Shown here: in pieces, positions 42,384 through 55,207 of the stretch
Layout: the number at the start of each line of letters is the position of its first letter
How positions within the stretch are numbered: position 1 is the stretch's first letter
Source: Paracoccaceae bacterium
GTDB lineage: Bacteria > Pseudomonadota > Alphaproteobacteria > Rhodobacterales > Rhodobacteraceae
NCBI GenBank assembly: GCA_027489355.1
Contig: JAIXZY010000010.1
Location: 1-60,331 of the forward strand
Length of the DNA: 60,331 nt
Direction of reading: 5' to 3'
The notes under the pieces: generated by a model
Database searches by the model: none
What the model saw: only the letters and a program-made list of their open reading frames with translations
What the model was told of the DNA's origin: nothing
Program-made: the position numbers and the translations under genes

Positions 42384-43226
42384 TTAGTCGATCAGCGCCG
42401 AGTTCTTCAGCAGCGCCGGGTCCAGCGCCTCGCCCTCGCGCGTGACGGTGGCGCCCTTGGTAAGTTCCTCGATCTTCGCATTGATCGCGGCGTTTTCAAC
42501 CTGGGCGGCAAGCTCGTCGCGCAGCTGGTCGAGCGTCGGCTTCTCGGCCACGCGGGTTTCCTTGACCAGGATCAGGTGGAAGCCGAAGTCGGACTGGACC
42601 GGGCCGGTCACTTCGCCGACCTTGGCGGCGACGACGGCATCCTCGAAGGGCTTGACCATCATCCCCAGGCCGAACCAGCCGAGGTCGCCGCCATTGGCGC
42701 CCGAGCCGGTGTCGGTCGACTTGGCCTTGGCCAGTTCGGCGAAATCGGCGCCGCCGTCGAGTTCGGCCTTGATCGCGTCGGCCTCTTCCTTGGTGGCGAC
42801 CAGGATATGCGCGGCGTTGTATTCGGTCTGCGGGGCGGCGTCCTTGAAGCGGTCGTCATAGGCCTTCTGCAGCGCCTCATCGGTGACGGCTTCCTTGACC
42901 ACGCCTTCCATCGCGATGCCCGACACGAGGCCGCGCTTGTCGTTGTCGATGGTGGCAAGGACGCGGGGGCCAAGCTCGCCCACCGACTGGGCCAGGACTT
43001 CCTGCTGGATCAGCTGGTTGTAGATGCCCTTGAACAGCACGTCGTCGGGCAGCTGCTGATATTCCGGCGGCAGGGTTTCGCGCATGGCGATCATGTGGCC
43101 GAGGGTGATCTTCACCCCGTTCACGGTCGCCACGACGGTATCTGCGGTTTCGCCCTCGGCCAGGACGGGGCCGGACAGCGCCGTGGCCAGGGCGAGGACC
43201 GACCAGATGCTCGTGCGTTTCATCAT
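42384..43226 (-). CDS. Parvulin-type peptidyl-prolyl isomerase, periplasmic
   Basis: A 280-residue exported PpiC/PrsA-like foldase. The signal peptide MMKRTSIWSVLALATALSGPVLA is followed by a helical chaperone domain. The parvulin domain lies at about 135-230 (YNAAHILVATKEEADAIKAEL, GGDLGWFGLGMMVKPFEDAV, SDFGFHLILVKETR), and a short C-terminal helix segment follows. ATG 43226 is preferred because AGGAG lies nine bases upstream; the in-frame GTG at 43232 would be too close to it. It lies between argJ and the divergent secA, a neighbourhood familiar in Rhodobacteraceae, where it may assist secreted proteins. Confidence 0.9.
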   Translation of the reverse strand: MMKRTSIWSVLALATALSGPVLAEGETADTVVATVNGVKITLGHMIAMRETLPPEYQQLPDDVLFKGIYNQLIQQEVLAQSVGELGPRVLATIDNDKRGLVSGIAMEGVVKEAVTDEALQKAYDDRFKDAAPQTEYNAAHILVATKEEADAIKAELDGGADFAELAKAKSTDTGSGANGGDLGWFGLGMMVKPFEDAVVAAKVGEVTGPVQSDFGFHLILVKETRVAEKPTLDQLRDELAAQVENAAINAKIEELTKGATVTREGEALDPALLKNSALID

Positions 43227-43415
43227 TCTCACCTACTCCTGATCGGGGCCTGCGCCCTGCTTAAGTTGACTATGCCGGTGCTTCCCCTTACATCGCGACA
43301 GTCGCGTGGGACGGGCCGTCCGGTCATGCTCTGGACCTTCTAGGGAAGGCCGTGAGGGCGGGCAAGCCCGCACTGCCACACGATGCTGTCAGAGAAGCCG
43401 CCCCACGGAGAAAAC

Positions 43416-46148
<2,733 letters not shown>

Positions 46149-46168
46149 GGCGACTGGTCCCAACTCCG

Positions 46169-46197
46169 AACCCGGCCCGTGTTTGGGCCGGGTTTCG
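46169..46197 (+). terminator. Rho-independent terminator of secA
   Basis: AACCCGGCCC (46169-46178) and GGGCCGGGTT (46185-46194) form a perfect ten-base-pair stem with a six-base loop and a short T-run, 20 bases after the secA stop. Confidence 0.85.
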
Positions 46198-46282
46198 TAA
46201 CCCTTCCCAATTAATGCCATTTCTCCGCCCCTATTGGGGACTAACCCGGAAACGATACGATTCTGGGGGCCTGGGCACTGCC

Positions 46283-47197
46283 ATGCTTTGGGGGAAGAAA
46301 ATCTTGCGGGTGGCCGCAGCGTTGGGTGTTGCCGTCGGGGCGGCGCATACGGCTGAAAGCCTGAAGGGCCCGGTCGTCCATCAACCTCTGCTGACCTCGA
46401 CCGCAAGCCTGTCTTCCCAGACGCCCGCGGCGGATGCCGCCGTCCGCCGCTCGGCGGTGCCGGAGTCTGCCTCGCTCAGCACGCCGGATGACGCCGGTCT
46501 GGACGATCTGGTCGGCATCACCACGGTCGCGGCCAGCGCCCCGCCCGCCGACGGCGAACAATGCCAGCCCCAGCTTGCGCTGGCCCCCCTGCCCGGCGCG
46601 ATGATCCAGGCGCAGCTGACCGCGCCCTGCAACCGGAACGAACGGATCGTTGTCCGCCATTCCGGCCTGGCCTTTTCCGCCGTGACGCGGGCTGATGGCA
46701 CTGCTTCGGTCCTGCTTCCGGCCCTCAAGACCGATGCGATGGTTGCCGTCTACCTGCAGGACGCGCAGCTGGTGCTGGGTCAGGTGACGGTCGCCGACGC
46801 CGCCGCCTACGCGCGCTATGCCATCGTCTGGGATACCCCGGTCGAACTGGAGCTGCGGGTGACCGACGGGGACAAGGTGCTGATCGGCAGCCTTGGTACC
46901 GCGACGGGCAGCGAGCCTGGGGTGATGGCGCTGGGCCAGCCCCGCGCCGCCGATCCCGTGCTGGCGCGGGTCTATTCGGTCCCGGGGCACGACCTTGGGG
47001 ATGCGGACATCACGGGCGAGCTGCGGATTACCCCGGCCACCTGCGGCCAGACCCTGCGGGTTGAGACGTTGTACTCCACCGGGGGCGAGGTGAGCCAGAC
47101 GGAACAGTCGATCACCGTTCCGCTGTGCGGCACGGCGGGCGACATTCTGGTGTTGAAGAATCTTGCGCCAGACCTGAAACTCGCCGCTCCTAAGTAA
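46283..47197 (+). CDS. Exported protein of unknown function downstream of secA
   Basis: A 304-residue product I cannot assign to a family. The N-terminus (MLWGKKILRVAAALGVAVGAAH) is a signal peptide or anchor. A low-complexity Ala/Ser/Pro linker follows to about residue 90. After it come two strand-rich segments resembling bacterial Ig-like or carboxypeptidase-regulatory folds (LAPLPGAMIQAQLTAPCNRNERIVVRHSGLAF, ITPATCGQTLRVETLYSTGG). Four cysteines in the mature part could form two disulfides. ATG 46283 is chosen because it begins the signal; longer in-frame versions would overlap secA and its terminator. The next gene starts 18 bases on, so the two are probably co-transcribed. Confidence 0.7.
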   Translation: MLWGKKILRVAAALGVAVGAAHTAESLKGPVVHQPLLTSTASLSSQTPAADAAVRRSAVPESASLSTPDDAGLDDLVGITTVAASAPPADGEQCQPQLALAPLPGAMIQAQLTAPCNRNERIVVRHSGLAFSAVTRADGTASVLLPALKTDAMVAVYLQDAQLVLGQVTVADAAAYARYAIVWDTPVELELRVTDGDKVLIGSLGTATGSEPGVMALGQPRAADPVLARVYSVPGHDLGDADITGELRITPATCGQTLRVETLYSTGGEVSQTEQSITVPLCGTAGDILVLKNLAPDLKLAAPK

Positions 47198-47215
47198 GGT
47201 CTGGATCGGCAGGGC

Positions 47216-48733
47216 ATGGGTGTGAAGGCAGGACTCGCGGCGCTTTGCGCTGCGCTGTGCGTTACCGGGTCTGCCTTTGCCCAGGACGTCACCCTCGTCG
47301 CGCGCGAGGGCGGGATCGTGCTGAGCGGCACGTTGCAGGGGTATGACGGCGAATTCTACCGGATCGACACGGCGTATGGGCCGCTGACCGTGGACGGGCA
47401 GGGCGTGATCTGCGAAGGGCCCGCCTGCCCCGACCTGATCGCGCCGCGCGCGGTGATGCGGATCGTCGGCGCCCCCGATGCGGCGGCGCTGCTGCCGGCG
47501 CTGTTCCAGGCCTTCGCCAAGGCGCGCGGGCTGGTCTACGAAGCGGGGGAGGGGCCGGACTTCCAGGCCCGCGTGCTGGACCCGGAAACCCGGCAGGACC
47601 TGGCGGAAATCTCGTTCACGCCGATGGAGCCGCAGCTTGCAACTGCGGCGCTGCAGGCGGGGACGGCGGACCTGAAGCTGTCCTACCGCCCCGAGCCCGA
47701 GCTTGGCAGTCACGCCCTGGCGATGGATGCCCTGGTCGTGCTGGTCGCGCCGGACAACCCGACGCCCGAAATCTCGACCGTGGAGCTGGCGGCGGTCCTC
47801 GCGGGCGAGGTCGACAACTGGGCGCAGATCGGCGGGCCGGACATGCCCATCGTGCTGCATGCGCTGACCGCCGAGGCGGACCTTCAGCAGGCGCTCGCGG
47901 CCCGGCTGGGCACGAAAGAGCTCACGGCTGTCCTGCATCCCGACCTCGCCGCACTGGCCGAGGCGGTGGCGAAAGACCCGTGGGCCATTGCGATCTCGGG
48001 CCGGTCCGCGGTCGCCCCCGCCCGGCGGATGCCCTTGACCGACAGCTGCGGCTTCCCGCTGCTGCCGACGGCGCTGGCGATCAAGGCTCAGGACTACCCG
48101 CTGGCCCTGCCGGTGATGCTGCTGACGCCCAAGCGTCGCCTGCCGCTGATGACGCGCGAATTTCTGGATTTCCTCCGCACGCCCGAGGCGCAGGCGGCCG
48201 TGGCCTCGGCCGGGTTCGTGGATCGGTCGGCGAGCCGCCAGCCGATGACCGCGGACGGGCTGCGGCTGATCAACGCGATCCAGGGCGCGGGCGAGGATGT
48301 GACGCTGGACGACCTCAAGCGGCTGGCAGGGATCATGGATGGGGCGGACCGGGTAAGCCTGACGTTCCGGTTCGAGGATGGGTCGTCTACGCTGGACGCC
48401 CCGTCGCAGGACAACCTCGCCGACCTGGCCCAGCTGATCGCGGCGGGGCAATTCCGCAACCAGAAGCTGGTGCTGGCCGGGTTTTCGGACGGATCAGGGG
48501 CGGCCAAGGCGAACCTGGCGCTGTCGGTGGAACGCGCGGCCAAGGTGGCGCAGGAACTGGCGGCGGTGGCCCCTGACCTTGCGACGTCCGATCTGCCGTT
48601 GGTCGAGGGTTTCGGCGAGGCGCTGCCGATGGCCTGCGACGAAACCGCCATCGGCCGCCAGCTGAACCGGCGGGTCGAGCTGTGGGTGGTTCCCGACTTC
48701 GCCCCCGCCGAAGCGGAAGCACCTGCGCCCTAG
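47216..48733 (+). CDS. Phosphate-binding-like periplasmic domain fused to an OmpA peptidoglycan-binding domain
   Basis: A 505-residue exported two-domain protein. After a signal peptide (GLAALCAALCVTGSAFA) and a small N-terminal domain (VTLVAREGGIVLSGTLQGYDGEFYRIDT), residues about 85-335 look like a PstS-type solute-binding fold. That part includes VVLVAPDNPTPEISTVELAAVLAGEVDNWAQIGG and the C-terminal LTREFLDFLRTPEAQ-like helix. Residues about 380-495 are an OmpA/MotB domain with SFTFRFEDGSSTL-like and GFSDGSGAAKANLALSVERA motifs, ending RRVELWVV. The fusion would tether a ligand receptor to peptidoglycan. It overlaps the convergent mtlK by four bases. Confidence 0.82.
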   Translation: MGVKAGLAALCAALCVTGSAFAQDVTLVAREGGIVLSGTLQGYDGEFYRIDTAYGPLTVDGQGVICEGPACPDLIAPRAVMRIVGAPDAAALLPALFQAFAKARGLVYEAGEGPDFQARVLDPETRQDLAEISFTPMEPQLATAALQAGTADLKLSYRPEPELGSHALAMDALVVLVAPDNPTPEISTVELAAVLAGEVDNWAQIGGPDMPIVLHALTAEADLQQALAARLGTKELTAVLHPDLAALAEAVAKDPWAIAISGRSAVAPARRMPLTDSCGFPLLPTALAIKAQDYPLALPVMLLTPKRRLPLMTREFLDFLRTPEAQAAVASAGFVDRSASRQPMTADGLRLINAIQGAGEDVTLDDLKRLAGIMDGADRVSLTFRFEDGSSTLDAPSQDNLADLAQLIAAGQFRNQKLVLAGFSDGSGAAKANLALSVERAAKVAQELAAVAPDLATSDLPLVEGFGEALPMACDETAIGRQLNRRVELWVVPDFAPAEAEAPAP

Positions 48734-50154
48734 GCCAGGTATTCCGTCAGCGTCTGCCGGGTTCCCACGGCCCACAGCCGGTTCAGCCATCGCTCGAACG
48801 CCCCGGCAAAGCGCCTGTCCTGGCCTAGGTCGCCATAGACCGTGGTCATCTCCAGCCAGGCCGCCGGGCGCGCCTTGGCGGCTTTGGACCGGGCCACCAG
48901 CGCCTCCCAGTCGGGGTCGTTCGGCGCGATCGGCGTGCCACTGTCGGTCTCGCCATAGCAATATCGGCACCACATGGCGCTGACGAGGGCCAGACCATCG
49001 ACCGAACCTCCGGCCTCCAGCGCATCGCGAATCGAGGGGACGATGAACTTTGGCTGCCGGTTGGAGCCGTCCAGGCACAGGCGACGCTCGGTATCCGCGA
49101 CCTCGGGATTGCTGAACCGCTCGACGATCAGCCGGTAATAGTCGCCCAGGTTGGTATCCGGGACCGGCGGAATATAGGGGATGATCTCGTTGATCTCGAT
49201 CCTGTCCAGAAGCCCCTTGATCAGCGGGTTCGCCATCGCCTCATGGACGTATTCGATGTCCATCAGCCCGCCCGGATAGGCGATGGTTGCATGGCCACCG
49301 TTCAGGATGCGGATCTTCATCATTTCGAAGTTGTGGACATGCGGCGTCAGGGTGACCCCGACCTTCTCGAACGCCGGCCTTCCAGCGGGGAAGTTGTCCT
49401 CCAGCACCCATTGCCGGAACGGCTCGCAGGTCACGGGCACCGGGTCGTCGCCAAGTCCGAAGGCCGCCGCCATCGCCCTCTCACGCGGTCCGGTGGCCGG
49501 AGTGATCCTGTCCACCATTCCGTTGGGGAAGGCCACGTTCGCGGCGATCCAGTCGGCCAGCGCGGGGTCCTTGATCCGCGCGAGTCCCGTGACCGCCGCC
49601 TTGGTCACATGCCCGTTCCCCGGCAGGTTGTCGCAGGACATGACGGTGAATGGGGCTATCCCGGCCGCCTTCCTGGCTTTCAGCGCCGCAATGATCGCGC
49701 CAAAGGCCGTGCGGTGCGGGTGCGCCGCATCCGCCGCAATCTCGGGATGTGAAGGGTCGAACTGCCCCGTCGCGGGGTTGATGAAATAGCCACCCTCGGT
49801 GACCGTAAGACTGACGATCCGGATCTCCGGCCGCGCCATCGCCGCGATCAGGGCCGCGTTGTCCGCCTCCACCGGCAGGAAGTCGATCATCGCCCCGACC
49901 CGCCGCGCGGATTTGCCCGCAGGGTCCAGCTCGATCACCGTCGACAGGCAGTCCTGGGCTTTCAGTGCCTCGCGCATCCGGGCATCGCCCTCGCGCACCC
50001 CGGCGCCCAGGATCGCCCAGTCGTGACAGAGGCCCATGCCGAACAGGTCGTCGAGATAGACCGCCATATGCGCGCGGTGGAAATTGCCCAGCCCGATATG
50101 GACGATGCCGGGGGTCAGCTTGCTGCGGTCATAGGTGGGGAGAGCGACGGTCAT
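48730..50154 (-). CDS. mtlK: Mannitol dehydrogenase (long-chain polyol dehydrogenase)
   Basis: Oxidises D-mannitol to D-fructose with NAD. 474 residues, matching the length of the Rhodobacter sphaeroides enzyme. The N-terminal Rossmann motif is VHIGLGNFHRAH (about 18-29). The C-terminal catalytic domain carries the polyol dehydrogenase signature KIRILNGGHA near 285 with the active-site lysine. It is the last gene of the smoEFGK-smoS-mtlK operon, three bases after smoS. D-arabinitol activity is possible, since the family is broad. Confidence 0.93.
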   Translation of the reverse strand: MTVALPTYDRSKLTPGIVHIGLGNFHRAHMAVYLDDLFGMGLCHDWAILGAGVREGDARMREALKAQDCLSTVIELDPAGKSARRVGAMIDFLPVEADNAALIAAMARPEIRIVSLTVTEGGYFINPATGQFDPSHPEIAADAAHPHRTAFGAIIAALKARKAAGIAPFTVMSCDNLPGNGHVTKAAVTGLARIKDPALADWIAANVAFPNGMVDRITPATGPRERAMAAAFGLGDDPVPVTCEPFRQWVLEDNFPAGRPAFEKVGVTLTPHVHNFEMMKIRILNGGHATIAYPGGLMDIEYVHEAMANPLIKGLLDRIEINEIIPYIPPVPDTNLGDYYRLIVERFSNPEVADTERRLCLDGSNRQPKFIVPSIRDALEAGGSVDGLALVSAMWCRYCYGETDSGTPIAPNDPDWEALVARSKAAKARPAAWLEMTTVYGDLGQDRRFAGAFERWLNRLWAVGTRQTLTEYLA

Positions 50155-50157
50155 GGG

Positions 50158-50924
50158 TCAAGCCATCCAGTTGCCGCCGTCCACGCCGAAGCATTGGGCG
50201 ACGATGTATTTCGCTTCCGGCGTGGCAAGGAAGATCGCCATGCCGGTCAGGTCCTCTGCGGTGCCCATGCGCCCGAAGGGCACGGCCGCGCCGACCTCGC
50301 GCTTCTTCTGGCCCAGCGGCTTGCCCTCGTACTTCGCGAAAAAGGCATCCACGCCGTCCCAGTGCTCACCATCCACGACGCCGGGGGCGATGGCGTTGAC
50401 GTTGATGCCGTGCCTGATCAGGTCCAGCCCTGCCGACTGGGTCAGCGAGATCACCGCCGCTTTTGTCGCACAGTAGACGGCCACCAGCGCCTCGCCCCGG
50501 CGACCGGCCTGCGACGCCATGTTGATGATCGTGCCGCCCTCACCCCGCTCGATCATGTGCCGTGCGGCGGCCTGCTGGCAGAACAAGGTCCCGGCCACGT
50601 TGACCGCGAAAAGCTTGTCATAATCGGCGCGGGTGATTTCCACGATGGGGGCCGCGCTGAAGAGCGCCGCGTTGTTGATGAGGATGTCGAGCTTGCCCAT
50701 CCGCCCAATGGCGTCCGCGAAAGCTGCGTCGATGCTGTCTTGCCGTGTCACGTCCAGCGCGATGGCATGGGCCTTCGGACCAAGGCTTTCGGCCGCCTTC
50801 CGGGCGGCGTCGAGATTGATGTCGGCAATCGCCACCTCGGCGCCCTCTGCCAGATAGGCGCGGGCAAAGGCCAGCCCGATGCCCCGTGCGGAGCCGGTGA
50901 TCAGCGCCGTTTTCCCTGCAAGTC

Positions 50925-50928
<4 letters not shown>
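50158..50928 (-). CDS. smoS: Sorbitol (L-iditol 2-) dehydrogenase, SDR family
   Basis: Oxidises D-sorbitol (glucitol) to D-fructose and galactitol to tagatose with NAD. 256 residues, the family length for this Rhodobacter enzyme. The cofactor motif TGSARGIG is at 11-18, NNAA at 85-88, and the catalytic residues are S139, Y152 and K156 (YCATK). Its start overlaps the smoK stop by four bases, which ties it to the importer. The assignment rests on SDR motifs plus operon order smoEFGK-smoS-mtlK. Confidence 0.93.
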
Positions 50929-51914
<986 letters not shown>

Positions 51915-51921
51915 GTTGTCC

Positions 51922-52752
51922 TCACTTCACCGCGCCGAAGGTCAGGCCGCGGACGAGTTGCTTCTGGCTGAACCAGCCAAGGATCAGGATCGGCAGGATC
52001 GCCATCGCAGAGGCTGCCGAGAGTTTCGCGTAGAACAGGCCCTGCGGCGCCGAGAAGCTGGCGATGAAGGCCGAGAGCGGGGCCGCCTTGGTGGTGGTCA
52101 GGACGATGGTCCAGAACGCCTCGTTCCAGGCGAGGATGATGTTCAGCAGCATCGTGGACGCGATCCCGGGCAGCGCCATCGGCGTCAGGACATAGATGAT
52201 CTCGCCCCAAAGCGTCGCCCCGTCCATGCGGGAGGCTTCCAGGATTTCCCCGGGGATTTCCTTGAAGTAGGTGTAGAGCATCCAGATGATGATCGGCAGG
52301 TTCATCAGCATCAGCGCGATGACCAGGCCGAACTTGGTGTCGATCAGCCCAAGCCGCTGGAACAGCAGGTAGAGCGGGATCATCACCGCTACGGCCGGCA
52401 TCATCTTGGTCGACAGCATCCACATCAGCAGGTCCTTGGTCTTCTTCCCCGGCACGAAGGCCATCGCCCAGGCGGCGGGGATCGCGATGACCAGGCCCAG
52501 CAGGGTGGAACCGACGGAGATGACAACCGAGTTCCAGAAGAACCTGGGGTAATCGGACCGCGCCCAGACCTCGGCGTAGTTCTCCAGCGTCCAGTCGGCC
52601 GTGAACAGCTGCGGCGGCATGGCGACGGCGCTGGGTTCGGTCTTGAAGCTGGTCAGGATCATCCAGAGGACCGGGAAGAAGATGATCAGCGCGACGGTCC
52701 AGGCGGCAAGGGTGGAAATCAGCTTGCGGCGGGGGGAAAGGGCGCGGGCCAT
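51922..52752 (-). CDS. smoG: Polyol ABC importer permease SmoG (MalG type)
   Basis: A 276-residue inner-membrane permease of the carbohydrate uptake family 1. Six hydrophobic helices are visible. The EAA loop that contacts the ATPase is present as [26 protein letters not shown] (about residues 178-203). ATG 52752 is chosen because GGAG lies seven bases upstream and the family starts there; it follows the smoF stop with a one-base gap. SmoG pairs with SmoF to form the channel. Confidence 0.93.
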   Translation of the reverse strand: MARALSPRRKLISTLAAWTVALIIFFPVLWMILTSFKTEPSAVAMPPQLFTADWTLENYAEVWARSDYPRFFWNSVVISVGSTLLGLVIAIPAAWAMAFVPGKKTKDLLMWMLSTKMMPAVAVMIPLYLLFQRLGLIDTKFGLVIALMLMNLPIIIWMLYTYFKEIPGEILEASRMDGATLWGEIIYVLTPMALPGIASTMLLNIILAWNEAFWTIVLTTTKAAPLSAFIASFSAPQGLFYAKLSAASAMAILPILILGWFSQKQLVRGLTFGAVK

Positions 52753-52753
52753 G

Positions 52754-53626
52754 TCAGTTCTCCAGGTTCCGGCCAAGGCCGCGCATCAGGAAATAAGCCA
52801 CGATGTTCGCCAGGATCACCGCGATGATCCCTCCGGCTGCGGCCCGACCGATGTCCTTTGCCGCGATGGCCTGCTTGAAGATCATGTAGGGCAGGGTGGT
52901 CGAGGCCGATCCGGGGCCGCCCTGCGTCGTGGTGAATATCTCGCCGAAGATGCCCAAGAGGAAGATCGTCTGGATCAGGATCACCACGGTGATCGCCCGG
53001 GTCATGTGGGGCAGGATGATGTAGCGGAAGCGGCTGAAGGCGCTCGCTCCGTCCATCTCGGCGGCCTCAAGCTGCTCCGACGACAGCGATTGCAGCGCCG
53101 TCAGCAGGATCAGTGTGGCGAAGGGGAGCCACTCCCAGCTGACGATGCCGATGACCGACAGCATCGGGTAGTTCTCCAGGAACAGGATGGGCTGCGCCCC
53201 GAAGCTCCGTGCCACGGCCGAGAACAACCCGTTCTGCGGGTGCAAGAACAGGTTCTCCCAGATCGAGGCGGCCACGGGGGGCATCACGAAGAAGGGCGCG
53301 ATCACCAGGATGCGCAGGAAGCCTTGGCCCTTGACCGGCTGGTCGATCAGAAGCGCGATCAGGATGCCCAGCACTACGGTGATGATCAGCACTCCTCCCA
53401 CAAGCGCCAAGGTGTTGAACAGGGCCAGCCAGAAGTCGGGCGAGTTGATGAACCAGAGGTAGTTGTTGAACCCGACCCAGCCCGTGCGATCCGGCGAGAG
53501 CAATCGATACAGGCGGAAGGAATAGTACAGCGTCATCGCCAGCGGGACGATCATCCAGATCAGCAGAAGGACGACCGAGGGCGCGACCATCGCCCGGGCG
53601 GCAAGACGGCTGGATTGCGTGGACAT
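52754..53626 (-). CDS. smoF: Polyol ABC importer permease SmoF (MalF type)
   Basis: A 290-residue permease with six predicted helices and the EAA loop EAAEMDGASAFSRFRYIILPHM near residues 193-214. ATG 53626 is chosen because GGGAGAG is at normal distance. The longer in-frame version would add 17 atypical residues running into the intercistronic hairpin region. The 165-base gap to smoE holds an eight-base-pair hairpin. Confidence 0.92.
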   Translation of the reverse strand: MSTQSSRLAARAMVAPSVVLLLIWMIVPLAMTLYYSFRLYRLLSPDRTGWVGFNNYLWFINSPDFWLALFNTLALVGGVLIITVVLGILIALLIDQPVKGQGFLRILVIAPFFVMPPVAASIWENLFLHPQNGLFSAVARSFGAQPILFLENYPMLSVIGIVSWEWLPFATLILLTALQSLSSEQLEAAEMDGASAFSRFRYIILPHMTRAITVVILIQTIFLLGIFGEIFTTTQGGPGSASTTLPYMIFKQAIAAKDIGRAAAGGIIAVILANIVAYFLMRGLGRNLEN

Positions 53627-53751
53627 GGGTCTCTCCCGAAGCAGATGACGAAAGGGTGCGGTCCCCACGTGGGCCACGCAAGCAACTCGTACTCGGTTCG
53701 AAGGGAAGGGCAGCTTGCAGGCCTCTGGGGGGTCCGCAAGCCGAAGGTGAT

Positions 53752-53780
53752 CCCGGGGGCCTTGGGAGGTATCCCCCGGG
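53752..53780. promoter_or_regulatory. Intercistronic hairpin between smoE and smoF
   Basis: CCCGGGGG (53752-53759) and CCCCCGGG (53773-53780) form a perfect eight-base-pair stem with a 13-base loop, 12 bases after the smoE stop. There is no U-run on the minus-strand transcript, so it probably stabilises the smoE mRNA end or partly attenuates, giving excess binding protein over permease, as described for malE-malF. Confidence 0.6.
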
Positions 53781-53791
53781 TTCGTTTCTTC

Positions 53792-55102
53792 TTATTGGAT
53801 GTAGCCCGCGGCCTTCATCTCGTCGGTGACGGCGGCCTGCGCCTCGGCAAGCGCCTCGTCCGCGGTCTTCTGTCCGGCCAGCGCCGCCGAGAAGATTTCG
53901 CCCACCGTGGTGCCAAGGCCCTGGAACTCCGGGATGGCCACGAACTGGACGCCCACATAGGGGACCGGCTTCACGGTCGGCGCGTTCGGGTCAGCCGAGT
54001 TGATGCTGTCGATCGTCATCTTGGCGAACGGCACCTTGGCGTACTCCTCGTTGGAATACAGCGAGGTCCGCGTGCCCGGAGGAACGTTCGCCCAGCCTTC
54101 CTTCGACGCGACCAGCGCCAGGTAGTCCTTGTTGGTCGCCCAGTCGATGAAGACCTTGGCCGCGTCCTTCGCGTCCGACGACGACGGCACCGCCAGCGAC
54201 CAGGCCCAGAGCCAGTTGCCGCGCTTGCCAAGGCCATTGTCCGGGGCCAGCGCGAAACCGACCTTGTCAGCCACGGTCGAATCCTTGCCGGTCACGAACG
54301 AAGCCGCGACGGTGGCGTCGATCCACATGCCGCACTTGCCCTGTTGGAACAGCGTCAGGTTCTCGTTGAAGCCGTTGTTCGACGCGCCCGGCGGGCCGTA
54401 TTCGTTCATCAGCTTCAGATAGGTGTCCAGCGTCGCCTTCCATTCCGGCTGGTCGAACTGGGGCACCCACTTCTCGTCGAACCAACGCGCGCCGAAGCTG
54501 TTGGACATGGCGGTCAGGAAGGCCATGTTCTCGCCCCAGCCGGCCTTGCCGCGCAGGCAGATGCCGTACTGTTCCTTCGACTTGTCGGTCATCGCGGCCG
54601 CGGCCTTCTCGATGTCGGCCCAGGTCGGCGCGTCGGGCATGGTCAGGCCGGCGGCTTCCATCAGGTCCTTGCGGTACATCACCATCGAGGATTCGCCATA
54701 GAACGGCGCGGCATAGAGGTTGCCGTCCACGGTCAGGCCGCCGCGGATCGCGGGCAGCAGGTCGTCGACGTCGTATTCGGCGGGCAGGTCGTTCAGGCTT
54801 TCCAGCCAGCCCTGCTTGCCCCAGATCGGAACTTCGTAGGTGCCAATGGTGATGACGTCATACTGGCCGCCGCCGGTTGCGATGTCGGTCGTCACGTTCT
54901 GGCGCAGGACGTTCTCTTCCAGCGTCACCCACTCGACCTTGATGTCCGGGTGCTTGGCGTTGAAGTCGTCCATCAGGCCCTGCATGCGGACCATGTCGCC
55001 GTTGTTCACGGTCGCGACGGTGATCGTCGTCTCGGCCGACGCCACGCCCGCAAGGGTAGCAAGGGCCGTTGCACCCAGAAGGGCGCGGAGAGTCTTGGTC
55101 AT
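53792..55102 (-). CDS. smoE: Polyol ABC importer substrate-binding protein SmoE
   Basis: A 436-residue periplasmic receptor of the family 1 (MalE-like) group, for sorbitol and mannitol. A signal peptide ending at VASA precedes the mature ETTITVATVNNGDMVRMQGL. The motif-like KAAAAMTDKSKEQYGICLRGKAG and NFNENLTLFQQGKCGMWIDA regions follow the SmoE pattern. A GGGAGG site sits close before the ATG, consistent with high expression. Upstream lies a candidate SorC operator. The hairpin after its stop separates it from the permease genes. Confidence 0.92.
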   Translation of the reverse strand: MTKTLRALLGATALATLAGVASAETTITVATVNNGDMVRMQGLMDDFNAKHPDIKVEWVTLEENVLRQNVTTDIATGGGQYDVITIGTYEVPIWGKQGWLESLNDLPAEYDVDDLLPAIRGGLTVDGNLYAAPFYGESSMVMYRKDLMEAAGLTMPDAPTWADIEKAAAAMTDKSKEQYGICLRGKAGWGENMAFLTAMSNSFGARWFDEKWVPQFDQPEWKATLDTYLKLMNEYGPPGASNNGFNENLTLFQQGKCGMWIDATVAASFVTGKDSTVADKVGFALAPDNGLGKRGNWLWAWSLAVPSSSDAKDAAKVFIDWATNKDYLALVASKEGWANVPPGTRTSLYSNEEYAKVPFAKMTIDSINSADPNAPTVKPVPYVGVQFVAIPEFQGLGTTVGEIFSAALAGQKTADEALAEAQAAVTDEMKAAGYIQ

Positions 55103-55125
55103 GTAATCCTCCCTGGATCAGCGTA

Positions 55126-55158
55126 TGAGCAAATCATCGCCTGTTGGGTAAATGCTCA
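55126..55158. promoter_or_regulatory. Candidate operator upstream of smoE
   Basis: TGAGCA (55126-55131) and TGCTCA (55153-55158) form an inverted repeat with 21 bases between the arms, both flanked by AAAT-like bases. It lies between the smoE start and a TTGACG element on the minus strand (55179-55174). The neighbouring SorC-type regulator is the obvious candidate. A six-base match could arise by chance. Confidence 0.4.
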
Positions 55159-55207
55159 CACTTGGGCCAGAGTCGTCAAGCCCCCTCTTCCGCTGCGACA
55201 GCGAAGA

